Positions 1 through 11,615 of a stretch of 64,000 bases of DNA are shown here, piece by piece; within the stretch, counting starts at the first letter, position 1; each line of letters opens with the position of its first letter. The position numbers were made by a program, and so were the translations under genes. The stretch comes from Micropterus salmoides (Eukaryota > Chordata > Actinopteri > Centrarchiformes > Centrarchidae), in contig NW_024044348.1 in NCBI RefSeq assembly GCF_014851395.1, positions 30,399,874 through 30,463,873 on the forward strand, written 5' to 3'. The notes below the pieces were generated by a model. The model was given only the letters and a program-made list of their open reading frames with translations, searched no databases and had not been told where the DNA came from.

Positions 1-1673
1 ACGACAGCGTTGCACTACCTCCACAGCCTGAACTGTGTTTAGCCTAGACCAGAACGGGCTGAGCAAAAGAGAGAGCAGGTCACCAAATCTGTTGGGGTAC
101 ATCCTTTAATTTAACAAAAGGAGGGGCTGTGTCAGGGTGGGGGTGCAGTTGCAGAACAGAATGATCATTTCTGACAGCTTTTAAGCTACAAATCCTGACT
201 CTACCAGAGGTTCTGACCCGAGCTGCGTGATAGGAATGCAGTGTTCCGCCGCTGATGGCCTGATTTCCTGCTCACCTCTTTGAAATGCGTGCAGGGTTGG
301 TTTCAGCAGAACCTTCACATCAATTACTCTGAAGGAAACCAACCTGCGGCCTGATGTTGTGTGTGAAGGGAAATATTTATTATTAGGACATGGAGTAAGA
401 GCAAAAGAATATATGAGGAGTAGAGCTCCGGTTAGTAATGCTGTGTTATGTGTGTCAAAGTGTGCGTGAGATGAGGATAACTGGCATCCTGTTTGTGTTT
501 TTTATTTCAACAGTTAAATGTACACTTTCTCTGCACTTTGACATTAGACTTTCCCATAACTATGTTTATGCAGGCTTCCTCTGTCCCAGTAGCTCATTTT
601 TAGCTTATTACTTTGTCTTCACCTGCCTAGTAAATTATTTTTAGGTTCCCAGATTGTTACCCCATTATCCCCTAACTTCGAATGTTGTTTACTTGTCCCT
701 ACATTTATCTAGCAGTACATACTGTACTGGTACACCATCACTACCAAAAAATTACACTGGAAACGTTGCGGGCTGGCCGTAATCTGAAGTGCTACAATCA
801 ATAATATTGTTATTTGTGCTGTTAAAGATGCAAAACAATTTAAAGGGGCTATTTGTAGTTTTTTAATGAAAATAATCGCTCTTTTATTGGCTATTTTTGA
901 ACAGCAACATTGTAACTTCACATAAAAATGAACCATTTGCCAGCTTTCTCGGTTACGTCTGATGATCTGTATGCTGCTTCGTACGTGAAGAAATTGGGTT
1001 GGATTTTCTGCCAAATATATTGGTTTACATAGGCTGTGTCATTCATGCGCTCTCCTGAACTTCCAGCCTACTGATTCTGAATTCTGGACCCTGAACTACA
1101 CACAGCAACAACACCTCAATTAGCACCAATAAACAGCTGTCTCCCAGCACAAAACACAGACTTTAACACAATTGCCACATAAGGATAAAAAACAACAACA
1201 TGTTTTATGTGGTGAAATCAAGCAAACATCAGATCAAAGTTGGGCAAAAACATGGGTCAACATCAGAAAGGCATTTGAGTCATGCAGAGACCTCTGCTTT
1301 GTTTTGAATATAAAAACAGACCCAGAGTTGTTTTTAACATGACTGTATGTGAAACATCTTGTGATTTTGGGTTTTAGTTTGCTTGAGTTAGACAGTGTAA
1401 TCTTTCCGGCTAATGCTGACCAGCTAACATATTCTGTTGCAAAATACTATAGTTGTAACACTATGGCTTGTTGCATTACTTCACCAGCTAACATGATCCA
1501 TATTACAATCCTGTGTACAACTAGAATTATGTCAAAGTGTTGATTTTAGCCTGAAAGAAATGATGTAATGGTACAAAACAAATGTGGAACGATTTGTTTA
1601 TACTAGTCTATAGTGATGCAAGGCAGGGACAGCCAGCTACATTACCATGAATCTGGCGCTGTTTGCTTCGCAA
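1..1673. other. Non-coding stretch, no gene seen
   Basis: No coding gene, RNA gene or clear repeat is visible. Open frames here are under 102 codons and match nothing I recognise. The short segment at 842-866 (core ggggctatttgtagtttttt) resembles pieces of dispersed fish repeats, but I cannot assign a family. The rest is AT-rich sequence of ordinary complexity. Confidence 0.6.
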
Positions 1674-1830
1674 CGTACACCCTGGACAGATCGCCAATCC
1701 ATTGCAGGGCTACAGAGAACATACAAACTCCACACAGAAAGGCCGGATGAACTGGGGTTTGAGCCATCTTGCTCACCAACGTCTTGTTGTGAGGCCACAG
1801 TGCTATCCACCAGACGACCGTGCCGCCCTG
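1674..1830 (-). repeat. tRNA-derived SINE fragment, internally deleted
   Basis: Read on the minus strand, it begins with GGGCGGCACGGT near 1828. It continues through a variable-site segment (cactgtggcctcac), a degenerate polymerase III B-box region (about 1755-1766, GGCTCAAACCCC), then the segment ending ggagtttgtatgttctc, and finally the 3' part ending gtccagggtgtac. This order matches a very common teleost tRNA-derived SINE-like repeat as I remember it. The usual middle section of that family is missing at about 1715, where the text jumps from the first half to the cctgcaatgg segment. It cannot be a working tRNA because the B box is degenerate and there is no cloverleaf. An open frame of 72 codons across it is incidental. 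Confidence 0.75.
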
Positions 1831-1917
1831 CCGATTTATCATGTCGGATAAATGCAGCAAGCCGTAGGGACTTCTATAAGGTTATGATGTCACAGCTATA
1901 CAGTCACCGGCCTTTAG

Positions 1918-2330
1918 TGCAATTTATACTTCTGCGTCAAATTGACGGCGTAGCCTCTGCGTAGCCCCGTACCCTACGCCGGCACCTACGCCATCACCTA
2001 CGCCATCACCTGACGTGCACCTCCTCAAAAATGTAACTACACATCGAGGCAACGCGGACCGTGAGCACTGTGATTGGTCGGCTGGGCAGCCTCGCAATGC
2101 CTCCGAGCCGACAGGAAGTGCCTGTGCTTTGAAGCAACTTTTACTAGCGGCCAAAACGGCGGCTTTAACACGGTGGATCTATATATTTGACCGTCACAAC
2201 CCGAGCGAAATTTCACTATCAAAATGTGATCCATTCGGTCGAAATGACCGGCTACACCAGCCGCAAGTTTACAGTTTTACCCCCATTCACGTTAGCGGAG
2301 GGCTAAACCGGAAGTTGCAAATTTAATTTT
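1918..2330. mobile_element. CpG-rich MITE-like fragment
   Basis: The start (tttatacttctgcgtcaa near 1924, then gacggcgtagcc) and the inner text cacctcctcaaaaatgtaac match a short non-autonomous repeat that I recall from many fish genomes, probably a DNA transposon derivative. The first 240 bp are the most recognisable; 2165-2330 is also CpG-rich and may belong to a neighbouring element. No matching terminal inverted repeat is visible at the right end, so it is probably truncated. CpG density is far above the surrounding DNA. Superfamily is not assigned. Confidence 0.55.
1983..2012. repeat. 12-bp tandem repeat inside the MITE-like fragment
   Basis: The unit cacctacgccat occurs at 1983-1994 and again at 1995-2006, followed by a partial third copy (cacctgacg). 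It lies in the arm of the MITE-like fragment and is likely a replication-slippage product of that arm. Confidence 0.8.
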
Positions 2331-2496
2331 TAATAATTTGCAACTGTTGCAAAGTAAATGGCAACATGCAAGGTACAAGTGTGGGCTATAACTGTTATTG
2401 CACGGTACAAAACATTTTAATAAAAATATCAAGTCAAATACTCAGTAGCATGCTGTGTCTGCTTTGCATGAATTATAAGACCCAATCAGAGAGCTA

Positions 2497-2697
2497 AACG
2501 TGAGTGTCTGTCATCGTTTCCAAACTCCTCCGTTTTTGTCCCTCCAGAGTTTCAAAACGAAAAACGGGGTCGGCAGCGTTTTCAAACTTCTCCATTTTAG
2601 GTCTTCGTTTTCGCTGTGTCAGTCTGGACGGGAGGTGCAAACGTAGCAAAAGTTCTCCGTTTTAAAGCGAAAACGCAGCAGTGTGGATGGGGTATAA
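2497..2697. mobile_element. Short DNA-transposon-like repeat fragment (cgttttc type)
   Basis: The block repeats variants of cgttttc, gaaaacg and aaaacgg on both strands, with phrases such as tcttcgttttcgctgtg and cagtgtggatggggtat. I recognise this as a recurrent non-autonomous repeat in fish genomes, whose ends form imperfect inverted repeats. Left-hand cgtttt motifs and right-hand aaaacgc motifs agree with that arrangement. No transposase is present. The superfamily cannot be set by eye. Confidence 0.55.
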
Positions 2698-5689
2698 GAA
2701 ACCTAACCTGCCTTTGCAAGTTGAAAAATGTCAGTACTATCACTGCACCTCTGGAAAGTGCCAGAGCACATGCTGCGGTGGTGCTGACCACACAAAACCT
2801 TGCTAACCTGTGACAGTGATTAGTAACTTTACAGTCATCCCCCACCTTCTGTCTTTGCAAACCAACAAACAGCTCTGGCCTGCACATGCTGTGCACTATT
2901 AAAATATTAAGGACACATTTGCAGCTCAAGACACCAGACCACTTAACTAAACTCAGCACAAACACTTTCCCTTTCACTTTTGCTCTCTAAACAATCATGC
3001 TCATGGCCACGTAACATCCTTACCCATGAGTAAATGACACAACTTTGAAAAGCCACAAGCAATGTCAGCTTTGTCCTCCTTTCAGCCTTCTAACATCTCA
3101 CACTTGGGAAGGCAAGTAACACAAGACGGATTGTAGGGCCAGCAGGAGAGAGAATTCAGTGAACTGTACACAAGGCAAGATTACTTTGTGAGACATTTAA
3201 AGGTCCACCCTTTAGAGTTACAATGGTGTGGTAAATAGCCATCATAATGTGGAGTGTTTAACAGAATTGCTTCTCATTTTCACTTTCACGGATGGTTTGA
3301 GGATCTCAGGTTGAGAGTGCTCCTTTGTCAGATGTTAATCAGTGATCGGGACTGTTTTGGCGATGAAAAATATTGTTAAACAAGTGTAAAGGGCAGACTC
3401 AGCCACTGCATTGCCAAATGACAAGTTGCAATGATAACTTGCCATTTTTTGGGTCTTTGTAAGATGAGACTTCATGTGAATGTGATGATGCAAAAAGTTT
3501 ACAAGTGCTGACTTGTTGTTATTTTTGTGTAAAAGGACAAAACAGTTTTGCAGCGTGTTTATTTTGGTTGTCAGGATATGTTTGTGTGGGCTGGGGTTTC
3601 ATGGCACCACATCTGCTCTCTGTGTTATTTTTTACATACATAACCTAGATCACAATTGTAGGGTTTTCAATTCTTTTTTTCCTACCTTTTAGACCCAACA
3701 ATAAAAATAACATTTAGAAAGTTACCCAGTCCAAACCATTATGGGACATTTGCTGCCAACTATCCAGAAAATGTGTTTCTGGTTCCTCAGACTATTATAT
3801 GGTTTTCACCAACAAGGGGCAGAGAGGTTGGCTGGCTTCCTGATAGAGATTTATATAGGCTTCATGGTTATTTCTTGTGTTAGAGTGTGTGTATGTGTGC
3901 ATGAGTGTATTTGGACATGCACATATGAACATTAAAGGTATATTTCCTTTTCCACTGGGAAAAATTGTTTGGCTGTAATTCCTTATAAGTCTTGATGATG
4001 TGTAAGTAGTAGACTGTGTGCTAGTGATATCTTTTATATTACTAGTCTTATAGATGCTGTAGCTCTGAATAGTCCTGTATCCTCACTATAACCCACAGCT
4101 AAACACTGGTGGAGAACTATTCACGGACTGTTGGATTGAAACACAGATTGCACCAGCAAGGTGTTGATAATGCTCAAGATTAATGGCTCAGCCGTGGATA
4201 ATCACCCTCATCCCCCACTTTTCTGCGCAGCAGCCTCGGATAGACTTGTTCAACTCCTAACACCGGTGCTCATAGGACGAATGGCACACATAGTCTTGTC
4301 AGAGAAGACACAATCTTGCTCACTCATACACACACATAAACAAATGCATACATCACAATCCTGAACATGCAATTTCATGAACAAAAAAATACACAAGGCA
4401 TGTGAACAAGGCCCACCAGGCCGTGTTGTGCAAAAATCAAGTGAGTCAAATGTTCACTATGAAGGAGGCACACACACTGAAAGCAGCCTTCACTCAAATC
4501 TATTTTGTCCTGCTGTGTTCCCGTCATCTCCATTATCCTCCCCTGTGTTGCAGATCTCTTGCACTTCTTTCGGCCTATCCCCACTTTGTGGCCATAATTC
4601 ACAATGGTCTGGCTTTTTGACATGCGTGCAAATTGGCAAATTACAGGATGGCGAGCTGTCACTAGTCAGATTCATGTGGTCACAAGGGGCTTGTGGAAGG
4701 TGGGGAATTGGGGAGGTTCTGTTGGTGGGGGTTGGGAAAAGCAAAGAGGACATTAGCCTTGCTTGTTCTGGCCTAACATTGTTAACGTTGACTGCCTGAT
4801 TGACACTCACTGCTGCCATGATTTGAAAAGGCCCTCAGTGCTGCAATGCTTTAGGAGGCCTTCTCCCCTCCCATCCCTCCTTTGTGTCCGTTTTTCCCTT
4901 CATGTTGTTTTTCTCTCTTTGCCCCCACCACCTCATTTGCATTAGAGGCTGGAACGTTTCATAGTGTACGGGAGGGAAGAGAGGGACTCCCCGACTAACC
5001 CCCATCCACCCCATCTACCCACCCTCCAGCAAGCACTCTTTGTCTCTTCAGCCCAGGCCAGATCGAGGACACAGCAGGCCTCCTGCCTGGTGCTCCTGGC
5101 TGGGATGGGGCTGGTGTATCAGGGCAGGCTGCTGGGACAACAGCATGAAGGTGTTATTGTAACTAGGCATGGCCAGGCTAAAGCAGCATCCGCATCTCTG
5201 TGTCTGGTTCGTCCAGTTGATCCCCCAGGAAAGGATGTCTCACTTCAAGGGAACAGGAAGCTGCTGTGGAGGATGGGATTTCTGGGTAAATAGTAAGGCT
5301 GCTGGGACAGTATCTCATGTCCCTCTGACATGGACTGTAGTGTACTATTATGAGAAAGAAATGGAAAAGAGAGAGTAGAGGATAAGGCTATTCAAGTTAA
5401 CATTGTGCTGAAACTTGACTAAAAATGGAGATGGCATCTGAAATCGTACATTAATAGTATTATGCAGGAGGTATTATTACTCCATGCAGTAAAAACTAGA
5501 GCATACAAAAACAGAAAAAAAGTTGATGTAAAAAACATTTTTACTCTGCTTTACTGTTTTCCATTGTTAACATTCTTTCCAAAATAACCACCTCATCTAC
5601 ATTTCAGTTGCCACATAAACCAAAACAGACCTGTTTTCCCTGCGGATAAATGCCCCCCTCTTGTTTTTAAGTGGTTAGAACATGATCTT
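2698..5689. other. Non-coding stretch, no gene seen
   Basis: Several overlapping open frames of 60-140 codons at 4375-5380 run in multiple frames at once, which points to stop-poor composition and not coding. A GT-rich run lies at about 3882-3925. One perfect octamer-type motif (ATTTGCAT, POU-factor type) lies at 4935-4942, which is near chance expectation for this length. Confidence 0.6.
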
Positions 5690-6060
5690 AGTCTGATTAA
5701 TTACACCCCTTGCTGCTTGCCCCTTCGCTCTGCTCTCCTAGCTAATGCCTAGTGTTTATGCTGAAAGTACAGCCGCGGTTTCAGGGGGCGGGTTGGTGGT
5801 AGCAGCGCTGAGTCCTCGCGTGAGGGGAGCAGTTTTAATTAACGTGGAGACAACACCTCTCTCCCTGCTCATCTTTCACCTGGGAGACATGGGGGAACTC
5901 TGACACCAGCCCGGCATGCCGCTGATTAAAGCGGGGCCTCATTTACCGTTGCCTGCTGTCAACAAAACACCACTAATGGCATTATGCCCAGGCCTGGGGG
6001 GGGCGCAGGCCCAGGGACTATCCCCACCTAGGTTCAAATGAGAGAAAACAAACTTAGCCT
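5690..6060. promoter_or_regulatory. Candidate cis-regulatory island
   Basis: A GC-richer patch of high complexity follows AT-rich flanks. It contains GATTAATTAC at 5694-5703 and the palindrome TTAATTAA at 5835-5842, both homeodomain-type sites, and several short CpG-containing segments (for example ccgcggtttcag). No open frame or simple repeat explains it. The assignment rests on motif content and texture only; conservation is untested. Confidence 0.3.
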
Positions 6061-7049
6061 AATCTCTGATACAGGAGCTTAATCTCTCTGTGATCTTATC
6101 TAGGAGAGCTCTCACATGTTATAGGACCCGACCCGGCTGAGGCAAGATGGACAGGGCTTAAGCAGGTAAAAGCTGCCCTTTTCTCTTTGTTTGGGTAGGT
6201 GAGGTATGACCGAGTCAGTATTTAAAGGTGACTTAGTCTTCTTAGTGGTTTGGCAGAGGCCATATTCAGAAGCCTGTCATTGACCCTGCACTGGCAGGGA
6301 AGAAGTATTTGCCCCTCTTTCATCACCTGATGGATGTTGGCATGGATGTTCCTTGCATTCTGACAGTGACCTCATACATGTCCGTCTCTCTTCTTCCATC
6401 ACTTCCCCTATATATAGATGGGAGTCATTGTTCAAATAGCTCGGGTTGTCCCTTTGATGTCCTGGCAGAACAAAGCTGCGGTGTCCTTACACACTTAGAG
6501 AACACTCCAGCCTGGAATCCTGAACATGATGCTTGTGTCAACCAGTCCATTAACACCTCCACACTCCCTGTCCACGTGTTCTAGATGTTAAATGGATCTG
6601 TTACATACGACAAGTTTAATTCCAAATCACTCTGTAGACATTATGAGGGAAAATCTGAAATCAAATCAAAATTTGAAAAATCCAGATGCGTCAAACAAAA
6701 ATATTTTTTTACTAAACAAATGTCCTAATATTTGACAAAAATGTATACATTTTATCTTTCATTATAAACCAATTTCCTATTTTCCCAGTCCATATTTCAC
6801 TAACTTTTACTCCATTATTTTCTCTCTTTTAATGGTCTTAATAGCCTGCAGCCAGCTACTATTGGCACTCTCTGTGCTGTTGCCCTCATTGTACATTTTG
6901 ACAAGTTACACATTTTAACATGAGCGGAAGGGTAGTATAAAATTTAATGCTAAAAGCTAGGTCAGTTCTCTTTGGTGTGCATTGTACTTTTATAGTCTTC
7001 TTATTAGTTGCCCCAGAAAGGAAAGTTTAACAGCAGCTTTTTTATTGAT
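6061..7049. other. Non-coding stretch, no gene seen
   Basis: Mostly AT-rich DNA without recognisable repeats. An open frame of 91 codons at 6309-6584 has no family resemblance and no splice or start context that supports it. Confidence 0.6.
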
Positions 7050-7520
7050 TTATGTCAATAGCCATTAGTTTGGGCTTTGCTTTCTCTTTACCTTTAAAAG
7101 GGGCACGCATTAGACTTGAAGCGCATTAAAAAACGGGGGGTTATTAGCATTATGATTAATTAGAAAAGTTTGTTTCTTGTAAAATGACAGCTCTTCTTTA
7201 AGCAGCCCTGTAAACTTTTATAGGACCATACAGCTGACCTCAAATTGGAAATTTGTGTTGGAAGCAGCCTGGCTCACCATTACAGCTCCTGACTGTTGTT
7301 AATTTTATATTTGTCCAATAAAAGGCAGCAGGGGTTACGGACATGCGCTGTATGCTCCCCCATGAACCCCACTCCTCTTGAGTGCTTCTCTTTCATGTGG
7401 TTGATGAGGGGCTTCGCAGTGTTTTAATACAATGGCGTAATGTTTTTGGTCATAGCCTTTACTGAGCAACGGGTGGATAAAATCAAATAGGTTTCCCCTT
7501 ATTCCAGGGTATTGCAATCT
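7050..7520. promoter_or_regulatory. Candidate cis-regulatory island
   Basis: High-complexity sequence with ATTAATTAG at 7155-7163, the dyad caaattggaaatttg at about 7241-7255, a CCAAT-type motif (gtccaataaaagg) near 7314, and several TTTTAA/TTTATA clusters. It contains no simple repeats and no convincing coding frame. The texture resembles fish conserved non-coding elements; proof would need alignment. Confidence 0.3.
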
Positions 7521-8039
7521 ACCATTTGAAATAAATGCTTGTCTGACATACCGTAGTCTCTGTAAGAATAAAGGTAAAAAATAAAAAAATACAAAAAGAA
7601 AAGAGTTTTCTGCTTTTAGTTAAACCCACCTCATGACCTGCTCGTTCAGACATCAGTGTCTGTAGTTGCCTCTAGTGGTGCAAATAGGTATTGTATTTGT
7701 TAGTATTGTGTTAGTACCACGTCATATAGGCCAAGCCGCCATACTAACATAACAGTGCTTCTGTTGGTTGGCCCTTTTCAACTGTTTATACTGAAGTCAG
7801 CGTAACGTGAAGAGGCAGAAGAGGAAGTGCACAATGAAGCTTCTTGATTACCGCCTTGGGGAGACCGAACTGTGGAACCACTTAAAAGATAATACCCGAA
7901 TGATGTTTTTTGAACTCTGGCTGCCTATTTTGTGAGTTGAAACAATATCAATGATGTAAAGGAAATGGGACCTGAATGGCACTGTTTACAGTTGTTGGAT
8001 GTTCACACATAAGCAGCAAGTTCCAACATAAACATCCAC
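7521..8039. other. Non-coding stretch, possible old repeat
   Basis: The phrase gcctctagtggtgcaaa near 7670 resembles the ends of some fish dispersed repeats, but I cannot delimit an element. An ATG near 7837 opens only about 33 codons. Nothing else is visible. Confidence 0.4.
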
Positions 8040-8290
8040 TTAGTGCATGTAAATCTAAGGGCTATTAATAAGCTCTTTTATCTTCTCTTCTGGAGAATGG
8101 CCCTGGAGGCCTTAGGCTAATCTGGCCCTCGCTGACTAGCTCTCCAATGTGTTTCTCTTCTCCCTATTTCTCTTTAGCAAAGCCTATGCCTTTGGGCAAA
8201 AAAAACCTCATCACCAATCATCTCCATTTCATAGTGCCTGCTCATTTGCTAAAGAAAGTTTGTTTTAGTCTTGTGTTTACACCTCTATTG
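8040..8290. promoter_or_regulatory. Weak candidate cis-regulatory island
   Basis: The block has a gcatgtaaat motif near 8045, a dense run of gcctta/ggctaat type words, and ccaatcatctcc near 8214. It is free of simple repeats. The evidence is weaker than for the other islands in this window. Confidence 0.2.
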
Positions 8291-10459
8291 AGTCTGCAGA
8301 CTGTTGTATGTTGACTGTGAATACCTGCATCCCAGAAATGCTTAAACCTCACCAACCTGCCAATGTCCCTGTTGCTGTGGAAGGTTTTTACTGAAAGGTT
8401 CCCTGGCTTTCAGTTCGCTCTCCACCAGCCTGTCCCCTCTGCCTTGTGTTCAGGAGGACAGTGACAGCGCTCATATGGTTGCATCTCCCTTACATATTTC
8501 CCCTCTGCAGACTGATGAGTTCTGACGGAGTGTATGCCTTTGTCTTGCGCTCTGTCTTTCTCTCTCTCATGCAGACCCCCTTTCAACTGTTGTTTTTCTT
8601 ATTCCTGTCGATAGAAAGTTGTTTTTGCTGCCTCCCTTCCCTGCGTGTCCGTGACAGGCATACTTCCTGCATTGTGTATGTGGGGTTGCGTGTATGTGTG
8701 AGCGGGCATGTCTGTCTTTGTGTCTATGTATGTGTGAGTACTTCAGTGGAGTAGAAGCTGCTTTTATGCCAGTGCCAAGTGTGGAGAATGGTTCCGCTAG
8801 TGAAGGACAGCCTCTTGTGCTGCACTGGGCTTCCCACTCTGTTCCAAAGAGCCAAATGCCTTTATCTGATGTTGGATCTTTGTTATTTGTCCATGAAACT
8901 ACAAATGAGAACATCTTATACCTGTGGGACCAGCCGAGTGATCTCCTCAATACCAGCATGTGGACATAAACATAAATGGAGCAGTTTGCTGCTTTGCCAT
9001 CCTATATTGGTATTAACTTGCCGCCAGCTTCTTCCTTTGGCTGTCTTTGAAATATCAAATGTATTTGCTCACAAAGTCTTCGTAGGATGGCCATACGGGC
9101 AATATCTTGCTTGGCCAAGGCTCATTGGCATCATCCCAAAAGGTCAAAAGTTTTTGTCACCATGTCACACCGAAAGCGTTTCCATATTTCAGTCCTACAT
9201 TCTTGAGACTCAGAGTTGCTTTGTGGCTTGAGCTTGCGGACTGGCTGCCATCTTGAATTGTGTGTTTCAGCCACCGTCCTGTGGTTTGGGCTGCTCCCAG
9301 GTGTCAAAGCAGATGGTGGCACAGTTTAGCATGTGTGACACACTGGTGGCACCAATTTTTCTATCATAAGGCATCTAGTAAAGTGCAGGCTATTCAGTTC
9401 TATTTGCTCGCAAGGCCATTGTTGTCACACCTCTGATCTCCCACACTTAGTTAGTTAACACTCACTGTCTTCCACAGTTCACAGTTGCCTTTCAACTTGA
9501 TTGATTTGTTTTCACTCTATATACTTGTCTCTCAACTTTCTTCCAACATCTTTTAATCCTTTTAATTTTTGTTTTAAATATCCGATTTGCGTTTCTAATA
9601 TGCTTTATGTTATTGAATTTGAATCGTCTTTACAGAATGCATGAAATATGGTATTTAAAACACGAAAAAAGAAAGAAAACAATAGCAAGTAAGACATCTG
9701 AAGTCTTTGCCTTATACATTTGTAAAGTAGGTTTACTATTTTCTACTACAAAACGGAGTAATGCATGAACTTTTAATCACTGGAGTGCAAAATGGCAAAC
9801 AAATGAAAATGAAACCCTGAATGGCCATCTAAGTCAGAAGTTATTGTAGCCCTAGTAAAAGGTTTGCAGTCCCATTTCTACATTGTAACTCTGCTTCACA
9901 CTTGAGACAGAAAGTACAGTCTAGCTGCCAAGGATAGATGATCCAGGAGGATGCTTTGATATCTGCTCACGTACCTTTGAACACTAGATGTGCAGAGATA
10001 TTTACTAAATCAAAGTAAAGTTATTTCAACAGCTGCATAGAATGTGAGATGGATGGAAACAGTTGTATATCACTGAAACTCAGTTACAACAGCACCTTGA
10101 GGAAAAAGTGATGTGTCCATGTCTGGTGAAATGCAATACCCAAAGATGGCTTGCCTTTACTTTGTGTGTGAGGGAAAAAGTAAATAAAAAGTTAACTGTA
10201 ATAAAATTAAATAGGGTTTCTTTTAACACAGCTTGTGCAAGTTGTGTTTTTACTGCAACAGTAACAGTACTCTGGTCATCAAATAAAAGTAAATCAAAGG
10301 ATTTGAAATCCAATAGTATTATAAATACTATACACAAGGATTAGATATGTACTGTAGATATTATACAGCTTTGATCCCTAGGTTATTTAACAGTGCACAT
10401 AGTACTAGAACACCTTAGACCAAAGATTGATGATGAAATTTGTAGTTGTAATGTCAGAA
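8291..10459. other. Non-coding stretch, no gene seen
   Basis: Contains open frames up to 150 codons (8779-9231), overlapped on both strands by others, with no recognised protein family. A GT-rich run lies at about 8674-8740. The rest is AT-rich ordinary sequence. Confidence 0.55.
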
Positions 10460-11615
10460 TGACTGCGGTATGTCTTGGACACGGAGGTGAAGAGGGTAGC
10501 AGAGCCGTCAACTGAATTGTCGAACTACCAGAAGCCGGATCAGATGCCGGGAAAGATGCCAGAAAGACCTGATAAAACCCAAATATGTAGTGAAGTTGAA
10601 ACAAGAACTCCTGGTGTCTGCCTAAAATTCTTTGATTCCCACATCGGGAAACATCTTTCATGAATCCTCCAGGAGGTTGGGAATATGGAATGTGAAGTGG
10701 TCATGTTTAAACCCTCCATTGTTAAGAACTGTTGCCAGAAAGTTGTCAGAGCCTGATGTGACAGCAACCTAAGGTCCGTCTGGTGGACACACTTATTGGA
10801 GGGAGCCGTCAAGCTGAAAACTGAGACCTTTCAGGCTCGGCTAACCCAACAAACTCCTAAATTGGCAGACAGTTTGTGAAGGCCATAAAGAAGGACTTTG
10901 GGTAGAAAGAGTTTATGGGTAACCATCAGATGACTCAGGTAGAGGATCCTGGGCCTTACCCAGGCTGCTCTCAGCAAGGAAGAACTCCTGACCTTAACTA
11001 GTAATACTTTATAGTCAGGCAGTGGAAGGAGCTCTTTGAGGACATCCTAAATCCAACAGACACAACGTCCAAAGCAGAGGAAGAGCTGGAAGATTAGGGG
11101 GAAGCCTTCCCCAGCTCTCTGGCAGAGGCCACTGAGGTAGATAAAAAGCTTGACAGACAAGCAGATTGGTGCAGTGTCCACATTAATACAAGTGTTTAAT
11201 TTATGAGTCTACAGTGCCACTCTCATCTATGCATTCACCATGGGTAATGACTGAAAAATAAACTTCCTGTGCAGGGTGTCTGGATTTACCCTTATGGATG
11301 AGGTGATAAGTAAAGATATCCTCAAGGAGCTTAGAGTAGAACTGAAGCGTGTATGTGTTAAAGGGAGCCAGTTGTGGTGGTTCAGGCTTCCAGTCAGGAT
11401 GCCTTCTGAATGTGTCTCCCTGTAGAGATATTCCAAGCAAAATGGGAGGAGACTCTAGAGCAGACCCAGAACATGCTGGTGGTATTATACATCCTACCTG
11501 TCTTAAGAGCCCATCAGGATCACCCAGGTAAAATTGGAGGATATGGCTCATGAGAATGATGTTACCTATGCTATTGTCATTACATTCTGCCACCACAACC
11601 AAGACCCAGATACAT
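10460..11615 (+). mobile_element. Decayed RTE-type (Rex3-like) LINE with internal deletion
   Basis: Read on the + strand, it matches my memory of a common teleost non-LTR retrotransposon. The left part (10461-10665) is the end of the endonuclease region: tcttggacacggaggtgaag, then a 62-codon frame starting MDTEVKRVAEPSTE. The linker before the reverse transcriptase follows (10670-11150, including gtggacac, agccgtcaagctgaa and aaggaagaactcctgacctt). At about 11150-11160 the text jumps directly to the far C-terminal part (gacagacaagcagattggtg, then gtaatgactgaaaaataa and caaggagcttagagtagaac, and finally gcagacccagaacatgctgg). The reverse-transcriptase core is therefore absent. Stops and frameshifts are present throughout, so it is dead. 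The clade call is from memory of the family; a CR1/L2 relative is the alternative. Confidence 0.8.

Noticed and set aside
1755..1828. tRNA gene
   Set aside because: A degenerate B-box-like segment exists, but there is no A box with a cloverleaf; it belongs to the SINE.
1642..1860. 72-codon minus-strand open frame
   Set aside because: It reads across the tRNA-derived SINE fragment and ends in flanking sequence.
5051..5148. Possible 98-nt exon after ctctttgtctcttcag
   Set aside because: The acceptor is good, but the donor (GTGTTA) is poor, and all three frames are nearly open because of base composition, so it carries no coding signal.
10475..10663. 62-codon open frame starting MDTEVKRVAEP
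   Set aside because: It is the surviving endonuclease-end piece of the Rex3-like LINE, not a host gene.
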